Assembly (NCBI RefSeq): GCF_023330665.1
Contig: NZ_CP097127.1
Span: 2,976,001-3,040,000, forward strand
Source: Conexibacter sp. S30A1
GTDB taxonomy: Bacteria > Actinomycetota > Thermoleophilia > Solirubrobacterales > Solirubrobacteraceae
Direction: 5' to 3'
Length of the DNA: 64,000 bases
In this document: piece by piece, positions 49,692 to 59,306 of the stretch
Layout: each line of letters opens with the position of its first letter
How positions within the stretch are numbered: the stretch's first letter is position 1
Made by a program: the position numbers and the translations under genes
Notes under the pieces: generated by a model
The model's input: the letters and a program-made list of their open reading frames with translations, nothing else
What the model was told of the DNA's origin: nothing
The model's database searches: none

Positions 49692-51601
49692 ATGGCCAGC
49701 ACATTTCCAACCACACCGGCCACGATGGTCGCGGTGCCGCTTGACAGGGTCTACGTTCCGGTGAACGTGCGCGACCTCGGCCCAGGTCACCTCGACGCGC
49801 TCGCCGGGTTGATCGCGCTGCCGGCCGTGTTGGTGCCGGTCCTGATCACGGTCGCTCAGGGCGAGATCGCGGGCCAGGGCTTTCAGTACGAGCTCGTCCC
49901 CGGCTTTCACCGCTACGCCGCTGTCTTGAAGCTGCAGCACACGGCGATCGACGCGGTCGTGCTGGAGCGCGACCACCACAGCGAAGGCGCCGAGGTCGCC
50001 TCAGCGCGAGCGATCGACAACGTGACGCGCAAGCAACTGAACGCGTACGAGGAGCCGCTCGCGTTGCAGGCGATGGCTGCGCGCGGCCTGACCGAGGACG
50101 GTGCCGTGCAGGCGCTCGGCTGACCGAAGGCCCGGGTCAGCGCCCGGATCAAGCTGCTTGAGCTTCAGGCTGGCGCGCAGAAGCTGATCGGCGACGGCGT
50201 GATCCCGCTCTCGTGCGCGAAGACGCTGCGCGAGCTCGGGAAAGCCAGCCCGGAGATCCTCGCGGAGGTTCTCGCCCACATCGCCGGCGGTGGCGCGTGG
50301 ATCGTCGGTCGGCTGCAGAGCGAGGTCGGCTGGGTGATCGGCCGGGTGCTGAGGAAGTCGGGCGCCAAGGCGTTTTCCGCCTGCCTCACGCACCTGAACA
50401 AGAGCGAGGTGGGAGAGCTGACGCTCGGCAAGAACGCCAGCGAGCAACTCGCGGAGATCGAGCAGGTGCACAAGACGGTCAACCGCCCCACCTACAGCCG
50501 GCCGCCGATCCGCTTCAACGAGCTGGATGTCAACCAGCCCCGCGCGGCCGGGGTGTTGATCGAGAGCGAGCGTGCGCTGGTGATCGTCGACCGTTCGCTG
50601 TACCGCGAGCTCGCCAAGCAGGCGCTCGCACGCACGGTAGAGGAGCTGCGCCAGCAGGCCGAACGACTCACCCAGCAGCGCAAGACCAAACCACGGCCCG
50701 CCGGCGGTGCTGGTGCTGATGACGGGCCGGCAGGTCGCGCAGCGAAGCTCAAGCGCGAGCACGGACGCGAGCTGCGGCAGCTTGCCGTGCAAGGCGCAGG
50801 GGGTCAAGCTCGACCTCGGGTGGGCGCTGCGCATCGGGCTGGCAACCGTCGATCCGCAGGACATGCTCGTGGCCCGCTTCTTCGTCGCCGCCGCGCTCGG
50901 CGGCGACTACCACGGCGGGTACGGGACCGCGGGCGAGAAGGCCAAGCAGCTCGCCGTGAGCGCCATCGGCCTGGTCATCGAAGCGTTCCGCATCGACGTC
51001 ACCAAGACCGGGGCGGACGGGTGTCGCGGAGCGTCAAGGGTCGACTACGGCGACTGACGACGCGATCGCGTGGATGTTGGAGGTTCATTGAAGGGGCGCG
51101 CAGCGCAGCAGGGCTGTACGGACGCGCACTGGTCGTGATCGCCGCCTAACGGTACGCAAGCCGGCTTGTCGTGCCGTCAAGCCAGCAGCAGCGTCCACTC
51201 AGCTGGTTCTCCCACAACGACCAGGTCGCCAAGGCGCTTGCCAAGCTCGCCGGGTCGCACCTGCCGGTGTCGCTCAAGCAGCTTGAGAACGCGATCTTCA
51301 AGGCCAACGCCGACTATGACAAGGGGCTCGCTGCGATCCAGCAGAACGGCCGGCCGCGGCCGAGCAGCCGCCACAGGCCGGCGAGGGCAACGGCCACTTC
51401 ACGGGCAGCCGGGTGGATGGGTCGCAGGCCGACGAGCACGACGGTGAGCGGATCGACGAGGTCGAGGACCTGGAGGCGTCGCCATCACGCCGGGTGCGAG
51501 CCCGTCCCCTCCCGATGTTCGCACCCCTTGCGGGGCGCGTCGGGGTCGGGGAACGGCGCTCGCATCCGGCGAGGCCACAACCCAGTAAGGGAGGGCGCTG
51601 A
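49692..51601 (+). pseudogene. decayed ParB-like nuclease-domain gene
   Basis: ATG 49692. The ParB/sulfiredoxin domain is clear (VPLDRVYVPVNVRDLG, FQYELVPGFHRYAAVLKLQ, ARAIDNVTRKQLNAYEEPLALQAM, EDGAVQALG), but a TGA stands at 50121 where related proteins have Trp (ALGW-KARVSARIKLLEL); the same frame then continues. Further shifts occur near 50790 (LDLGWALRIGLATVDPQDM is in another frame), near 51055 and 51150 (FIEGARSAAGLYGRALVV, PSSQQQRPLSWFSHNDQVAKAL), and near 51350. At least one nonsense and three frameshifts make a full product impossible. The N-terminal 143 residues could still be made. Confidence 0.8.
51503..51600 (+). promoter_or_regulatory. structured leader L3
   Basis: CGTCCCCTCCCGATGTT, hairpin 1 CCCC-TTGC-GGGG (51524-51535) with an outer GC pair of steps, linker GGGTCGGGGAA, hairpin 2 CTCGC (51559-51563) with GCGAG (51569-51573), then GGCCACA and AAGGGAGGG before ATG 51601. 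It overlaps the remains of the parB-like reading frame. Confidence 0.65.
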
Positions 51602-52575
51602 TGCCCGCAGGACTGACAGTAACCGACTCGATGTTCTCCGTCCGCCAGGAGCCGTGGCACGGCCTCGGTGCCGTGCTCGACTCGCCACCAGCCACGATCG
51701 CGGAGGCGATCGAGCGCTCCGGCCTGGGCTGGCAGGTCAAGCGCGAACCGATCGGGATCGACCGTGGCGACAGCGCGACCGCAGCGGACTGGTGGGAGCC
51801 ACGCTGCGTGCAGATCCCCGGCTACTACGCCAACGTCCGCCAGGACAGCGGGGAGGTGCTCGGGATCGTGGGAGAGCGCTACCGCCTGGTCCAGAACCAG
51901 GAGGCGTTCGAGTTCGTCGACCAGCTGCTCGGCAGCGCGATCAACTTCGAGACCGCCGGCAGCCTGAATGGTGGCCGTCGTGTCTGGGTGCTCGCGACCC
52001 TGCCCGAGCACATCGAGGTCGGCGGCGACCCCGTAAGACCGTACGTCCTGTTGATGAACAGCCACGACGGCTCAACAGCCGTGATTGCCGCGCTGACCCC
52101 CGTGCGCGTGGTCTGTCAGAACACACTGAACTGGGGTCTCAGTCGGGCGCGACAGAAATACTCGATCCGCCACACCGAACGCGTGCGCGAGCATGTCCTG
52201 CAGGCTCGGCGCGTGCTCGAGCTGTCTGTGAACTACTACGAGCAGTTCAAGACGGTAGGTGACCGGCTCGCCAGCGAGCGCTGCAGCGAGACGCAGCTGC
52301 GCCACGTGCTCGACGAGCTCTACCCGTCAGGGACCGCTGATGTCGGTCACCGGGCGCGGCGCTCCCGCGAGCAGACCAAGCAGCGGATCGTCGAGATCTT
52401 CGCGCTCGGCGACACCCAGGGCAACGCCCCTGGCAGCAAGTGGGCGGCGGTCAACGCGATCGTCGAACACGCCGACTGGATCCGCCCGCTAAACGAAGGG
52501 TCCCAACGCTTCGGGCGGGCGATCGACGACAGCAGCACAAAGACCCGTGCGCTCGAGCTGATCACCGCGGTCTGA
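51601..52575 (+). CDS. DUF932 (phage/plasmid-like) protein
   Basis: 324 residues from ATG 51601 with AAGGGAGGG upstream. FSVRQEPWHGLGAVLDSPPATIAEAIERSGLGWQV is the conserved opening of the DUF932/TIGR03299 family; PGYYANVRQDSGEVLGIVGERYRLVQNQEAFEFVD, VWVLATLPEHIEVGGDPVRPYVLLMNSHDGS and VRVVCQNTLNWGL complete it. Members are common on phages, plasmids and integrative elements; the biochemical role is unknown. Third gene of the set with a structured leader. Confidence 0.9.
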   Translation: MPAGLTVTDSMFSVRQEPWHGLGAVLDSPPATIAEAIERSGLGWQVKREPIGIDRGDSATAADWWEPRCVQIPGYYANVRQDSGEVLGIVGERYRLVQNQEAFEFVDQLLGSAINFETAGSLNGGRRVWVLATLPEHIEVGGDPVRPYVLLMNSHDGSTAVIAALTPVRVVCQNTLNWGLSRARQKYSIRHTERVREHVLQARRVLELSVNYYEQFKTVGDRLASERCSETQLRHVLDELYPSGTADVGHRARRSREQTKQRIVEIFALGDTQGNAPGSKWAAVNAIVEHADWIRPLNEGSQRFGRAIDDSSTKTRALELITAV

Positions 52576-53093
52576 GCCACGGCTGCCGGGGTCTGTGCAG
52601 CGCAGGCCCCGGCGCCGACGGTCACGCCAATCCCCCGTGCCCGCGCGGGTGAGTACCAGACCAGCGGCGTGCTGAGGCGACTGTCCAGCAGGTGTACGGG
52701 CGGTCCGCTGCCGGGCAACGCGCTGGGGGTTCAGGCCAGCTGCCGTCAACGCGACCGTCGAGCCCGGCGACCGGCAGCGGTCGTTGCGGGAGAGCACCGC
52801 CCGGCGCGTGCGCGCGCTCGCCGGCCGTGCGGTGAGCACCAGCGGGCTTGGCGGCAAACAGGCGGGCGTACGCACGCCGGTTGTGGTCGGTGATGGCCTG
52901 TGGTGGCCGGCCGGCACCGTGGTGTCTGGGGGTTGGGCTTTGCCGCTTGCTTCTACCACCGCCACGCCGTGGGCTTCAAGGTCGCCTGCGGCTCCCTTCC
53001 CCGCTGGCGCTCACGCGCCGTGGTTCCGCCCCGGCGTCTGGGCGGCGTTCAGCCGCGGGCATGCCCAACCCCCAGACACCAAGGAGCCACAAC
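52576..53093. other. intergenic or decayed segment
   Basis: About 520 bases. One plus-strand frame (from 52784) has protein-like stretches (RRVRALAGRAVSTSGLGG) but shifts composition half-way and lacks a ribosome site, so a gene remnant is possible. The last bases CCAAGGAGCCACAAC serve the next gene. Confidence 0.4.
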
Positions 53094-53384
53094 ATGACGC
53101 CCACCACCGACATACCGCCGACCGGCCGGCAGCTCTCCTACCTGCGCACGCTCGCCAAACGGACCGGCGGGACGTTCACCTACCCGCACACCCGCGCGCA
53201 GGCAAGCCGTGAGATCCACCGGCTAAAGCAGATCGCCGACACCGGCTTCACGTTCGCGGAGCTCCAGGCAGAGAACCAGGCGCGTGAGCTTCACGGCGAC
53301 CCGCCGCTCAGCTATGCCACCGCCGTCCAGGCCAGCGAAGTCGACGGGTACGGGTCAGCCGCGACGTGGAGGCACACACGATGA
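53094..53384 (+). CDS. small protein, DUF3072-like segment
   Basis: 96 residues from ATG 53094 after AAGGAG. PPTGRQLSYLRTLAKRTGGTFTYPHTRAQASREIHRLKQI resembles the short helical DUF3072-type motif seen in proteins of actinobacterial plasmids and integrative elements; the C-terminal half (FAELQAENQARELHGDPPLSYATAVQ) is unassigned. The stop overlaps the following ATG (ATGA), so the two are coupled. Function unknown. Confidence 0.65.
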   Translation: MTPTTDIPPTGRQLSYLRTLAKRTGGTFTYPHTRAQASREIHRLKQIADTGFTFAELQAENQARELHGDPPLSYATAVQASEVDGYGSAATWRHTR

Positions 53385-54040
53385 GCACCCTCACCGCGCA
53401 GCCGGCGGGTGTCGGCGAGCGGGTCGAGCTTGCCCGCTACCGGATCACCACAGGCGACCGGATCATCTACGGCCAGCGTGTAGCTGGCGTGGTGCGTTTT
53501 CAGCCGGAGCAACCTGTCGTTCTCGACGGCCTATGTGGCGGCAGCGAGGACGACAACTGTCGTCCTGCGGCGGCTGTCGACGGGCGGGCGCACCCGGCTG
53601 GCGGCGGGGATCAACTCAATCGCGACGGTGATCCGATCGGGCCGGCGGGTTCGACACGCCAGCGGGGTCAGACCGGCCAGCGCGTGGAGCTGGGTCGCTA
53701 TTCGACCAGTACCGGCGAACGGATCTTGTATGGGCAGCGAGTGCTCGGAGTGGTGAGGGTCACCGACGTTCCTCTGACGCCAGGAGGCCGTGCCTACCTC
53801 GTTGAGCGTGGCCTTGAGGAGCACGGCGCTGGCGCCAACGCGCACATGCAGGCCCTCGTTCGCGACTACCTGATGCAGGCACGAACGCGCAACCGGATCC
53901 CCGTCGCTGATCTCCCGCTCAGCCGTTATGCCTACGCGTTGGACCGGATCGAGCCACGTGGCACCAACCCCGCCCCGTACGACCTGTTCCTGGAGCAGCT
54001 TCAATACGAGGCAACGATTCGGTCGTGTCTCGGCTGCTAA
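53381..54040 (+). CDS. hypothetical protein with an internal duplication
   Basis: 219 residues from ATG 53381. GERVELARYRITTGDRIIYGQRVAGVVRF (about residues 12-40) recurs as GQRVELGRYSTSTGERILYGQRVLGVVRV (about 103-131), joined by a low-complexity linker that looks like drifted or frameshifted sequence. After the second unit come TPGGRAYLVERGLEEHGAGANAHMQALVRDYL and NPAPYDLFLEQL. A likely reading is a partial duplication of an originally ~120-residue protein. Function unknown. Confidence 0.6.
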   Translation: MSTLTAQPAGVGERVELARYRITTGDRIIYGQRVAGVVRFQPEQPVVLDGLCGGSEDDNCRPAAAVDGRAHPAGGGDQLNRDGDPIGPAGSTRQRGQTGQRVELGRYSTSTGERILYGQRVLGVVRVTDVPLTPGGRAYLVERGLEEHGAGANAHMQALVRDYLMQARTRNRIPVADLPLSRYAYALDRIEPRGTNPAPYDLFLEQLQYEATIRSCLGC

Positions 54041-54248
54041 AAGCGTTGATCCTCAAAGGGTTCTCTCACCCCCTATCCGCGCGATGCAAGGCTCATGCGA
54101 GAGCTCGGAACAACACGTGTCCGGAAGTCAAAGCGGGTCCGGACAGGTGAGGTAGTTGGCAGTCCAGCCGGTTCTCCGTGCCGTGCTCGACTGAGCACGC
54201 GAACTGGTCGTCGGGCGGCGCGTCGTGCTCCGCCCGACGACTTTGAGA

Positions 54249-55214
54249 CTACGGGTTTGACGAGCTTGGTCCGCTGGTCGGTCCCCATGAATAGCCGGGT
54301 AAGAGCTTGCCGAATGTGTAGTCGGGCTGGAGCGGCTGTCCGGCGGCGTTCAGTACCTGGAGGTAACCGCCATCGCACCCTTCGCAGAGGGTGTTGGGGT
54401 TGTACTCGCCTTGGGGTGCGTTCTTAGGCGGAGCCGGTGCGTTCTTAGGCGGAGCCATCCCTGGGATCTGACCGTCGTGCGCGGTGGGCTCAGCGAGCAT
54501 GTAATAGCCGTCGCTCGTCACCGGCGCGCTTACGCCCGTGATGGGGCTGCGGACGGTGGCGGCGGTGCCTTGCGCTTCGACATATCCGACGTAGATGTCC
54601 CAGTGCTGCCCGGTGCTGTTGACCACCGTCTCGTGCCACAGCTCCAACGGCATGGGAGCCAACCCAGTTGGTTGCTGGCCCGGTGCGACAGCCTCGTGGT
54701 TGACGACCATCTGCTGACGGGTCGTGAAGCAGCCAGGGACCGGGCCGCTGACGGTCGCTGTTCCTGGCGGCAGGCCGGCCCATGTACCGTCTGGCAGCTT
54801 CAGCGCCAGGCAGAGTCCGCCCTGCTGCGTCGTCGCTCCCCAAGCGACGACCGTGCCGTAGTCCGGAATCGTGACGCTGTCGACCTGTCTCACTGTCGCC
54901 GGGAGGACCGTTTGTGGCGGGCCGCCGGGGATCGCCGCCGGGTTCTGTTGAAACAGACTCGTGGCGCTGATCGCGACCGCCACGGTGGCGGCCGCTGCAG
55001 CGGTCGCGGCTACCGCCAGCGCGGCGACCGGGGCTACGGCAAAGGCACCTACCCGTATCCGTCGTGTCGTCCAAGCCGGGCGCCACGACCCGCTGCCGGT
55101 CATCTCGCGCTCAAGCGCCTGCTGCGCATGGCGGTCACCAGCGTCGCCCGTGTCGGGTAGATTCGGGATTCCTGCGTATCTCACTGCGAGCAGGGTGTCG
55201 TTTAGATCAGCCAT
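54249..55214 (-). CDS. membrane-anchored protein paired with ECF sigma factor
   Basis: 321 residues from ATG 55214, overlapping the sigma gene by eight bases. Cytoplasmic N-terminus of ~55 residues, one hydrophobic segment (VGAFAVAPVAALAVAATAAAAATVAVAISA, about 55-85), then an exported domain with Cys pairs (GGLCLAL, GCFTTRQQ, NTLCEGCDGGY) and a tandem PPKNAPAPPKNAP. The layout is that of an anti-sigma factor or co-expressed sensor, but no zinc-binding anti-sigma motif (H-x3-C-x2-C) is seen, so it may be unrelated in mechanism. Confidence 0.7.
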   Translation of the reverse strand: MADLNDTLLAVRYAGIPNLPDTGDAGDRHAQQALEREMTGSGSWRPAWTTRRIRVGAFAVAPVAALAVAATAAAAATVAVAISATSLFQQNPAAIPGGPPQTVLPATVRQVDSVTIPDYGTVVAWGATTQQGGLCLALKLPDGTWAGLPPGTATVSGPVPGCFTTRQQMVVNHEAVAPGQQPTGLAPMPLELWHETVVNSTGQHWDIYVGYVEAQGTAATVRSPITGVSAPVTSDGYYMLAEPTAHDGQIPGMAPPKNAPAPPKNAPQGEYNPNTLCEGCDGGYLQVLNAAGQPLQPDYTFGKLLPGYSWGPTSGPSSSNP

Positions 55215-55782
55215 CGCTCTCTCCGTTCAGTCGTAGCTCTGGTCGCGCCACCCGCCGTAGCGGCGCTAGATCGGATGCCAGGCGCTTGCGCGCAGCGGCG
55301 ATGCGGGAATTGACGGTGCCAACAGGCACTCCGAGGGCGGCTGCAACCTCGTCCCGCGAAAGCTCTCCCCATACGAGGAGCAGCAAGGTGTCTCTTTCGG
55401 TGGCTGGCAGACGGCGCAGCGCGTGGATCGTCTCGAGCGTCAGACCGACGTCGGGATTTCCGGCCAGGTCACGCTCCTCCACCAGCAGACGCTCCAACGT
55501 GGCGAGTCGGCGGCGCTCGAGCCGGCGGTGATCGCTGATCACATGATTTGCCACACCGAACAGCCACGGCCGGACGCTGTCGTGCTCAGCACGGCACTTC
55601 TCACGGGCGCGAAAGGCGCGGACGAACACCTCGGCAGCCAGGTCCTCGCCACTTCCGACGCCAACCCGGCTCACGACATATCGCCGCAGCGCCACTCCAT
55701 GCCGCTTGTATAGCTCGCCGAATGCCGCGGGCTCCGAGGCTGAGCGGCGCAGCAGCTCAGCATCCGTCTCAATGGTCGTCAT
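55207..55782 (-). CDS. ECF-type RNA polymerase sigma factor
   Basis: 191 residues from ATG 55782. Region 2: AFGELYKRHGVALRRYVVSRVGVGSGEDLAAEVFVRAFRAREKC and SVRPWLFGVANHVISDHRR; region 4: LPATERDTLLLLVWGELSRDEVAAALGVPVGTVNSRIAAARKRL with its helix-turn-helix. Regions 1 and 3 are absent, which defines ECF sigma factors. It directs polymerase to a small regulon, usually under control of the protein encoded next to it. An in-frame upstream extension to 56001 has no coding character. Confidence 0.9.
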   Translation of the reverse strand: MTTIETDAELLRRSASEPAAFGELYKRHGVALRRYVVSRVGVGSGEDLAAEVFVRAFRAREKCRAEHDSVRPWLFGVANHVISDHRRLERRRLATLERLLVEERDLAGNPDVGLTLETIHALRRLPATERDTLLLLVWGELSRDEVAAALGVPVGTVNSRIAAARKRLASDLAPLRRVARPELRLNGESDG

Positions 55783-56187
55783 ACCGTGTATGTCGCTCGC
55801 AAGCACCAAATCCGTCGCGAAGTTTCCATTCGCAAGCCCAGAGCTGAGAGTCGCACGGCCGACCCCTCCCCGCGGCTCATTGGTTCGCAAACGTCTGAAC
55901 GAGGATGCGGACGCGGCTGATGCGCGCGCGAACGCGAAAGCACGTCTCGAGCGCGAGATCCACGAGAAACACGCAATTCGCCATAACCAGGGAAGCGACA
56001 ACCGCCCGCTGCTGCTGGGAACTGCCGCGCGTGACGTGGGTCCACGGGACCGGTGATGTCTGGGAGATCGCGGTTGCGACAGACGCCTGCGCGACGTCGC
56101 GTACGGCGACGAAGCGATCCCCGGCGCGCCGCCCGTGATCTGGTGGCGCGTCGGCAGCCACGACGTCCTCTCCGACGCCTGACGCGG
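55783..56187. other. intergenic, no gene supported
   Basis: About 405 bases between the sigma gene and tnpC. It should contain the sigma promoter and the left end of the Tn554-like element; I could resolve neither. Confidence 0.45.
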
Positions 56188-56745
56188 TCAGGCATCTGAT
56201 GTGCCTGCGTTCCGTTCACGGATCAGCGTTCGGTTCACACGCCGGGCGGCCTGGAGCTCTTCTTCGGTGTCGCGCAGTTGGCGACGCAGTTCGTTCTGCG
56301 TGTCTGTGAGTTGCTCGATCTCCGCGCGTAGGCTGCTCACGGTCGCGGCGGCGACTCCGTGCTCGGGGTGCTCGGCGGCGATCTCCTCCCCAAGCGTTCT
56401 GGCTAGGCGGTCCTTCAGTGCCCGGATCTCCTGTTGCCCGGCCCTGGCTTGGTGCTTGGCTGTTTCGAGCTCGACTCGTAGGGACGCGGCGCTGAGCGCC
56501 GTCTGGCCGGCGAGCCCGGTCATGAACCGGGACTGGATCTCGGCCTTCGCATGAGTGATCTCTGCGGCGAAGTGGTTGCTTACGAACGAGCGGTGCACGT
56601 CGGCGCGGCGGGCGATCACCGTGGCCTTGAGGTCCCGGTCTCGACCTTGGTCTTTGATCTGTGCGATCACGGCCCGGACCCGCTCGTATTTCTCCGCGTT
56701 GATCGCGCGCTTGGCGCCTGTCATCGCGCTGACTCGATCGGTCAT
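56188..56745 (-). CDS. tnpC: Tn554 TnpC-like protein (DUF6262-type)
   Basis: 185 residues, start overlapping the tnpB stop by four bases. A basic DNA-binding-like N-terminal third (AEKYERVRAVIAQIKDQG, ATVIARRADVHRSFVSNHF) is followed by a long coiled coil (SLRVELETAKHQARAGQQEIRALKDRLA ... SSLRAEIEQLTDTQNELRRQLRDTEEELQAARRVN). This matches TnpC proteins of Tn554-type elements, which affect efficiency and orientation of transposition. Confidence 0.8.
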   Translation of the reverse strand: MTDRVSAMTGAKRAINAEKYERVRAVIAQIKDQGRDRDLKATVIARRADVHRSFVSNHFAAEITHAKAEIQSRFMTGLAGQTALSAASLRVELETAKHQARAGQQEIRALKDRLARTLGEEIAAEHPEHGVAAATVSSLRAEIEQLTDTQNELRRQLRDTEEELQAARRVNRTLIRERNAGTSDA

Positions 56746-59306
56746 GCCGCGCTCGGGTTCTCGGTCGCAGCGCGCACTGATGGCAGTGGCGTGAACGCGG
56801 GCGGCAGGAACGTCGGTTCGGGGTTGCGGGTCGCGGCGATCTGCTCGACCGCGATGCTGCCGTCCATTCGCGCTCGTGTTGAGCGCAGCACCCTGAACAG
56901 CTCCAGCAGCTTTGCTCGTTCGGAATCGTCAAGTTCGGCGAGTGCTGTCTCGCTCGCATCGATCAGCGTGCGGACGGCGCGGATCTCGGCGTCGGCGGGG
57001 ATCGCCTTCGCTCGCGCCCACTCCGTTAGCTGCGGCACCGCGGCTGCGAGCCGCTCGCGGGTTTCGAGCAGCCGCTCGAGGTAGGCGTAGAGGTCGGGCA
57101 GGTGCGAGGGGTCGGTGCGGAAGTGCTGACAGCCGAGACACTGGTGACTGAACGGGCAGTGCGCGCCCAACGCCCTGACGTTGTGCTGCTCGGTGCAGTA
57201 ACCCAGCGGAACGGGGATCCGGCCGATCTCCTCACGCAGCCGCTCGGTCTCAACCAGCACGGCGTGAAAGCCGACCCGACGACCGTTGTTGTCGATCGTG
57301 AGCGGCGAGACGAGCTCGATCGCTTCGCGTTTTCGTGACCAGGTGACCCGGTAGTAGATCTGGGTGGTCGCTGTGGTCCGGTGGTCCATCAGCTTTTGCA
57401 GGGTGTCGATCGGCACCCCGGCGTCGGCGTGACGCTGCGCGTAGCTGTGTCGCAGCGCGTACAGGTAGACGTGCTCTTTCGCGAATACGCTGCCGTCCTC
57501 GTCGAGCAGCGGCGGGATCGTTTTGACCCACTTCGTGATGCGGTTGCTGAGCGTCGGCGCGCACATCACCAGTCGGCCCGTTGGGTTGGTCCTGCGGCGC
57601 GGAAGTAGCGGCAGCTTCGACAGCGGCGTGTTCGGGAACCGCTCCTGGACACGGTGCCGCTGGTTCTCGATCAGCACGGCTGCGTCCTGGTTGACCGGCA
57701 GGCTGACCCATTTGCTGGGTGGCTTCTCACGGCGGTAGCGCAGCACCGGTCGGCGTTGCTTGCCGCCGTCCGGAGCGGGTTCCTCTTCATAGTGCAGGCA
57801 GTCTGCCGTCAGCCCGCAGATCTCTCCTGGACGGCGGCCGGTGTGCGCGATCAGCTCAAACGCGACGCGATACTCGAGATAGCTGTCAGCGAGCGGAGCC
57901 AGGAGATCATGGTCCAGCAGTTGCGCGAGCACGACGCGCGGGAGCGCTCGGCCGGGCTCGTCAGGGTCGCGCTGGGTCCTCTCGGGATAGTCCTCTTGGT
58001 AGAGCTGAAACCCGCCGCCGATCCCGGCGGCCGGCTGACCAGGTCCGGCAAGATGCCGGCGCGCGAACTGCACATGACGACGGGTCGCGCTGACGACGAT
58101 GTGGCGGCGGTTGGCTGCCGGCACCCTTGTCGCGAGCCATGACAGGAACCCGGTCATGTCCGCCCGTGTCAGGACGCTCGGGTCCTCTCCGCCGTCGTTG
58201 CGTCCGTGAAGATAGTCCGATAGATACCCCAGCCATCGCAGCTCCCGCAGCGCCGTGAGCGGGCGTCGGCTTGAGAGCCGCTCAATCGTGTAGCCCTTCG
58301 CCGCCTCCCGCAGCCACCACTGGTGGATGTGGGTGAAGCTCATCTCGCGGTGCTCATGGATCCCGAACACGCCAAGATCCCAAACATCGCGGGTCCGCTC
58401 CTGCTCCGGTGATGTCCTCCAACGCTTGGCGGCAACGATCGATGCCTCGACCGCTCGGCGGGCTTGATAGGTGCCCGGCAGCTCACGCAGGTCCATGACG
58501 GAGTCGACATCGGCGCGAGCGACATGCGCCCAAGCTGATCCCAGGAAGTCCAAAGGGGTCTGGGCCGCGTACTGCCCGATCAGCAGCTCCAGGCCGCCGA
58601 GCAGCTCCCACTCGACGACCTCCGGCACCTCAGGCATGACGGCACGTTTGCCATCAAAGGACGGTTGCCACGGACCCATCGCAACGAACTCGATCCGCGT
58701 CGGGCGCGTCTCGCCGGGGGACCGCTGCCACCGCTTGCGGCACGGCGCGCAGAACTGCTCGTCGGTGACCGCCCAGCGTCGACAGCGATCCACGGCACAG
58801 CGGCCGAACGAACGACGCGGCACTGCCGGCGGCCAGCGTTCATCGCCGGCGATGAACGCCTCGACAGTCTGCCGGCGGTCATGGCGCTGCCGGCTGCATT
58901 CCGAGCACAGCCCGTGATTGCGGGATGCGCGCTCGTGCCCGGGCGTGCAGCAGACCAGACACAGTCGCTCCTCCCGATCGGACTGAGCGACCCGGCGTGC
59001 CGGGAACGCCTTGAACTGCGCGAGTGTCATCGGTGCGCCACGCTTGCCGCCGCGGCGCTGCAGATAGTTATGCGCGCACGCGTCACAGAGCCCCAGTGCC
59101 CGTGCGCGATCTGACTGTCCCGCCCGCGGGCAGCCGTCCCGCTCGCACGAGTGATACCCGAACAACGGGTCATCCGCGGCCGGCGCGAACACACGGGTCT
59201 CAGGATTCCAGCCTCGTGCGATCAACGCGGCCAGATCCAACCTCGCCGCCAACTGCGAGACATCGACCCGCGCGGTCGACGGCACCGACAGCGCCGCGGA
59301 CCTCAT
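56742..59306 (-). CDS. tnpB: Tn554 TnpB-like tyrosine recombinase with zinc-finger N-terminus
   Basis: 854 residues. Residues ~55-210 hold three Cys clusters (CERDGCPRAGQ...LCDACAHNYL; CLVCCTPGHERA...LCSECSRQRH; CAVDRCRRW...FCAPCRKRW). The catalytic domain follows: ELIAHTGRRPGEICGL (Arg), YALRHSYAQRHADAG (H-x2-R) and LMDHRTTATTQIYYRVTW (His and Tyr). A C-terminal FSHQCLGCQHFRTD adds another Cys pair. TnpB-type enzymes work together with TnpA at Tn554-like element ends. It overlaps tnpA and tnpC by four bases on either side. Longer than classical TnpB (~630) because of the N-terminal fingers. Confidence 0.85.
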   Translation of the reverse strand: MRSAALSVPSTARVDVSQLAARLDLAALIARGWNPETRVFAPAADDPLFGYHSCERDGCPRAGQSDRARALGLCDACAHNYLQRRGGKRGAPMTLAQFKAFPARRVAQSDREERLCLVCCTPGHERASRNHGLCSECSRQRHDRRQTVEAFIAGDERWPPAVPRRSFGRCAVDRCRRWAVTDEQFCAPCRKRWQRSPGETRPTRIEFVAMGPWQPSFDGKRAVMPEVPEVVEWELLGGLELLIGQYAAQTPLDFLGSAWAHVARADVDSVMDLRELPGTYQARRAVEASIVAAKRWRTSPEQERTRDVWDLGVFGIHEHREMSFTHIHQWWLREAAKGYTIERLSSRRPLTALRELRWLGYLSDYLHGRNDGGEDPSVLTRADMTGFLSWLATRVPAANRRHIVVSATRRHVQFARRHLAGPGQPAAGIGGGFQLYQEDYPERTQRDPDEPGRALPRVVLAQLLDHDLLAPLADSYLEYRVAFELIAHTGRRPGEICGLTADCLHYEEEPAPDGGKQRRPVLRYRREKPPSKWVSLPVNQDAAVLIENQRHRVQERFPNTPLSKLPLLPRRRTNPTGRLVMCAPTLSNRITKWVKTIPPLLDEDGSVFAKEHVYLYALRHSYAQRHADAGVPIDTLQKLMDHRTTATTQIYYRVTWSRKREAIELVSPLTIDNNGRRVGFHAVLVETERLREEIGRIPVPLGYCTEQHNVRALGAHCPFSHQCLGCQHFRTDPSHLPDLYAYLERLLETRERLAAAVPQLTEWARAKAIPADAEIRAVRTLIDASETALAELDDSERAKLLELFRVLRSTRARMDGSIAVEQIAATRNPEPTFLPPAFTPLPSVRAATENPSAA

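Noticed and set aside
50121..50123. Recoded UGA (readthrough or selenocysteine) in the parB-like gene
   Set aside because: Several independent frameshifts follow in the same gene, so ordinary decay explains it; no recoding element was seen.
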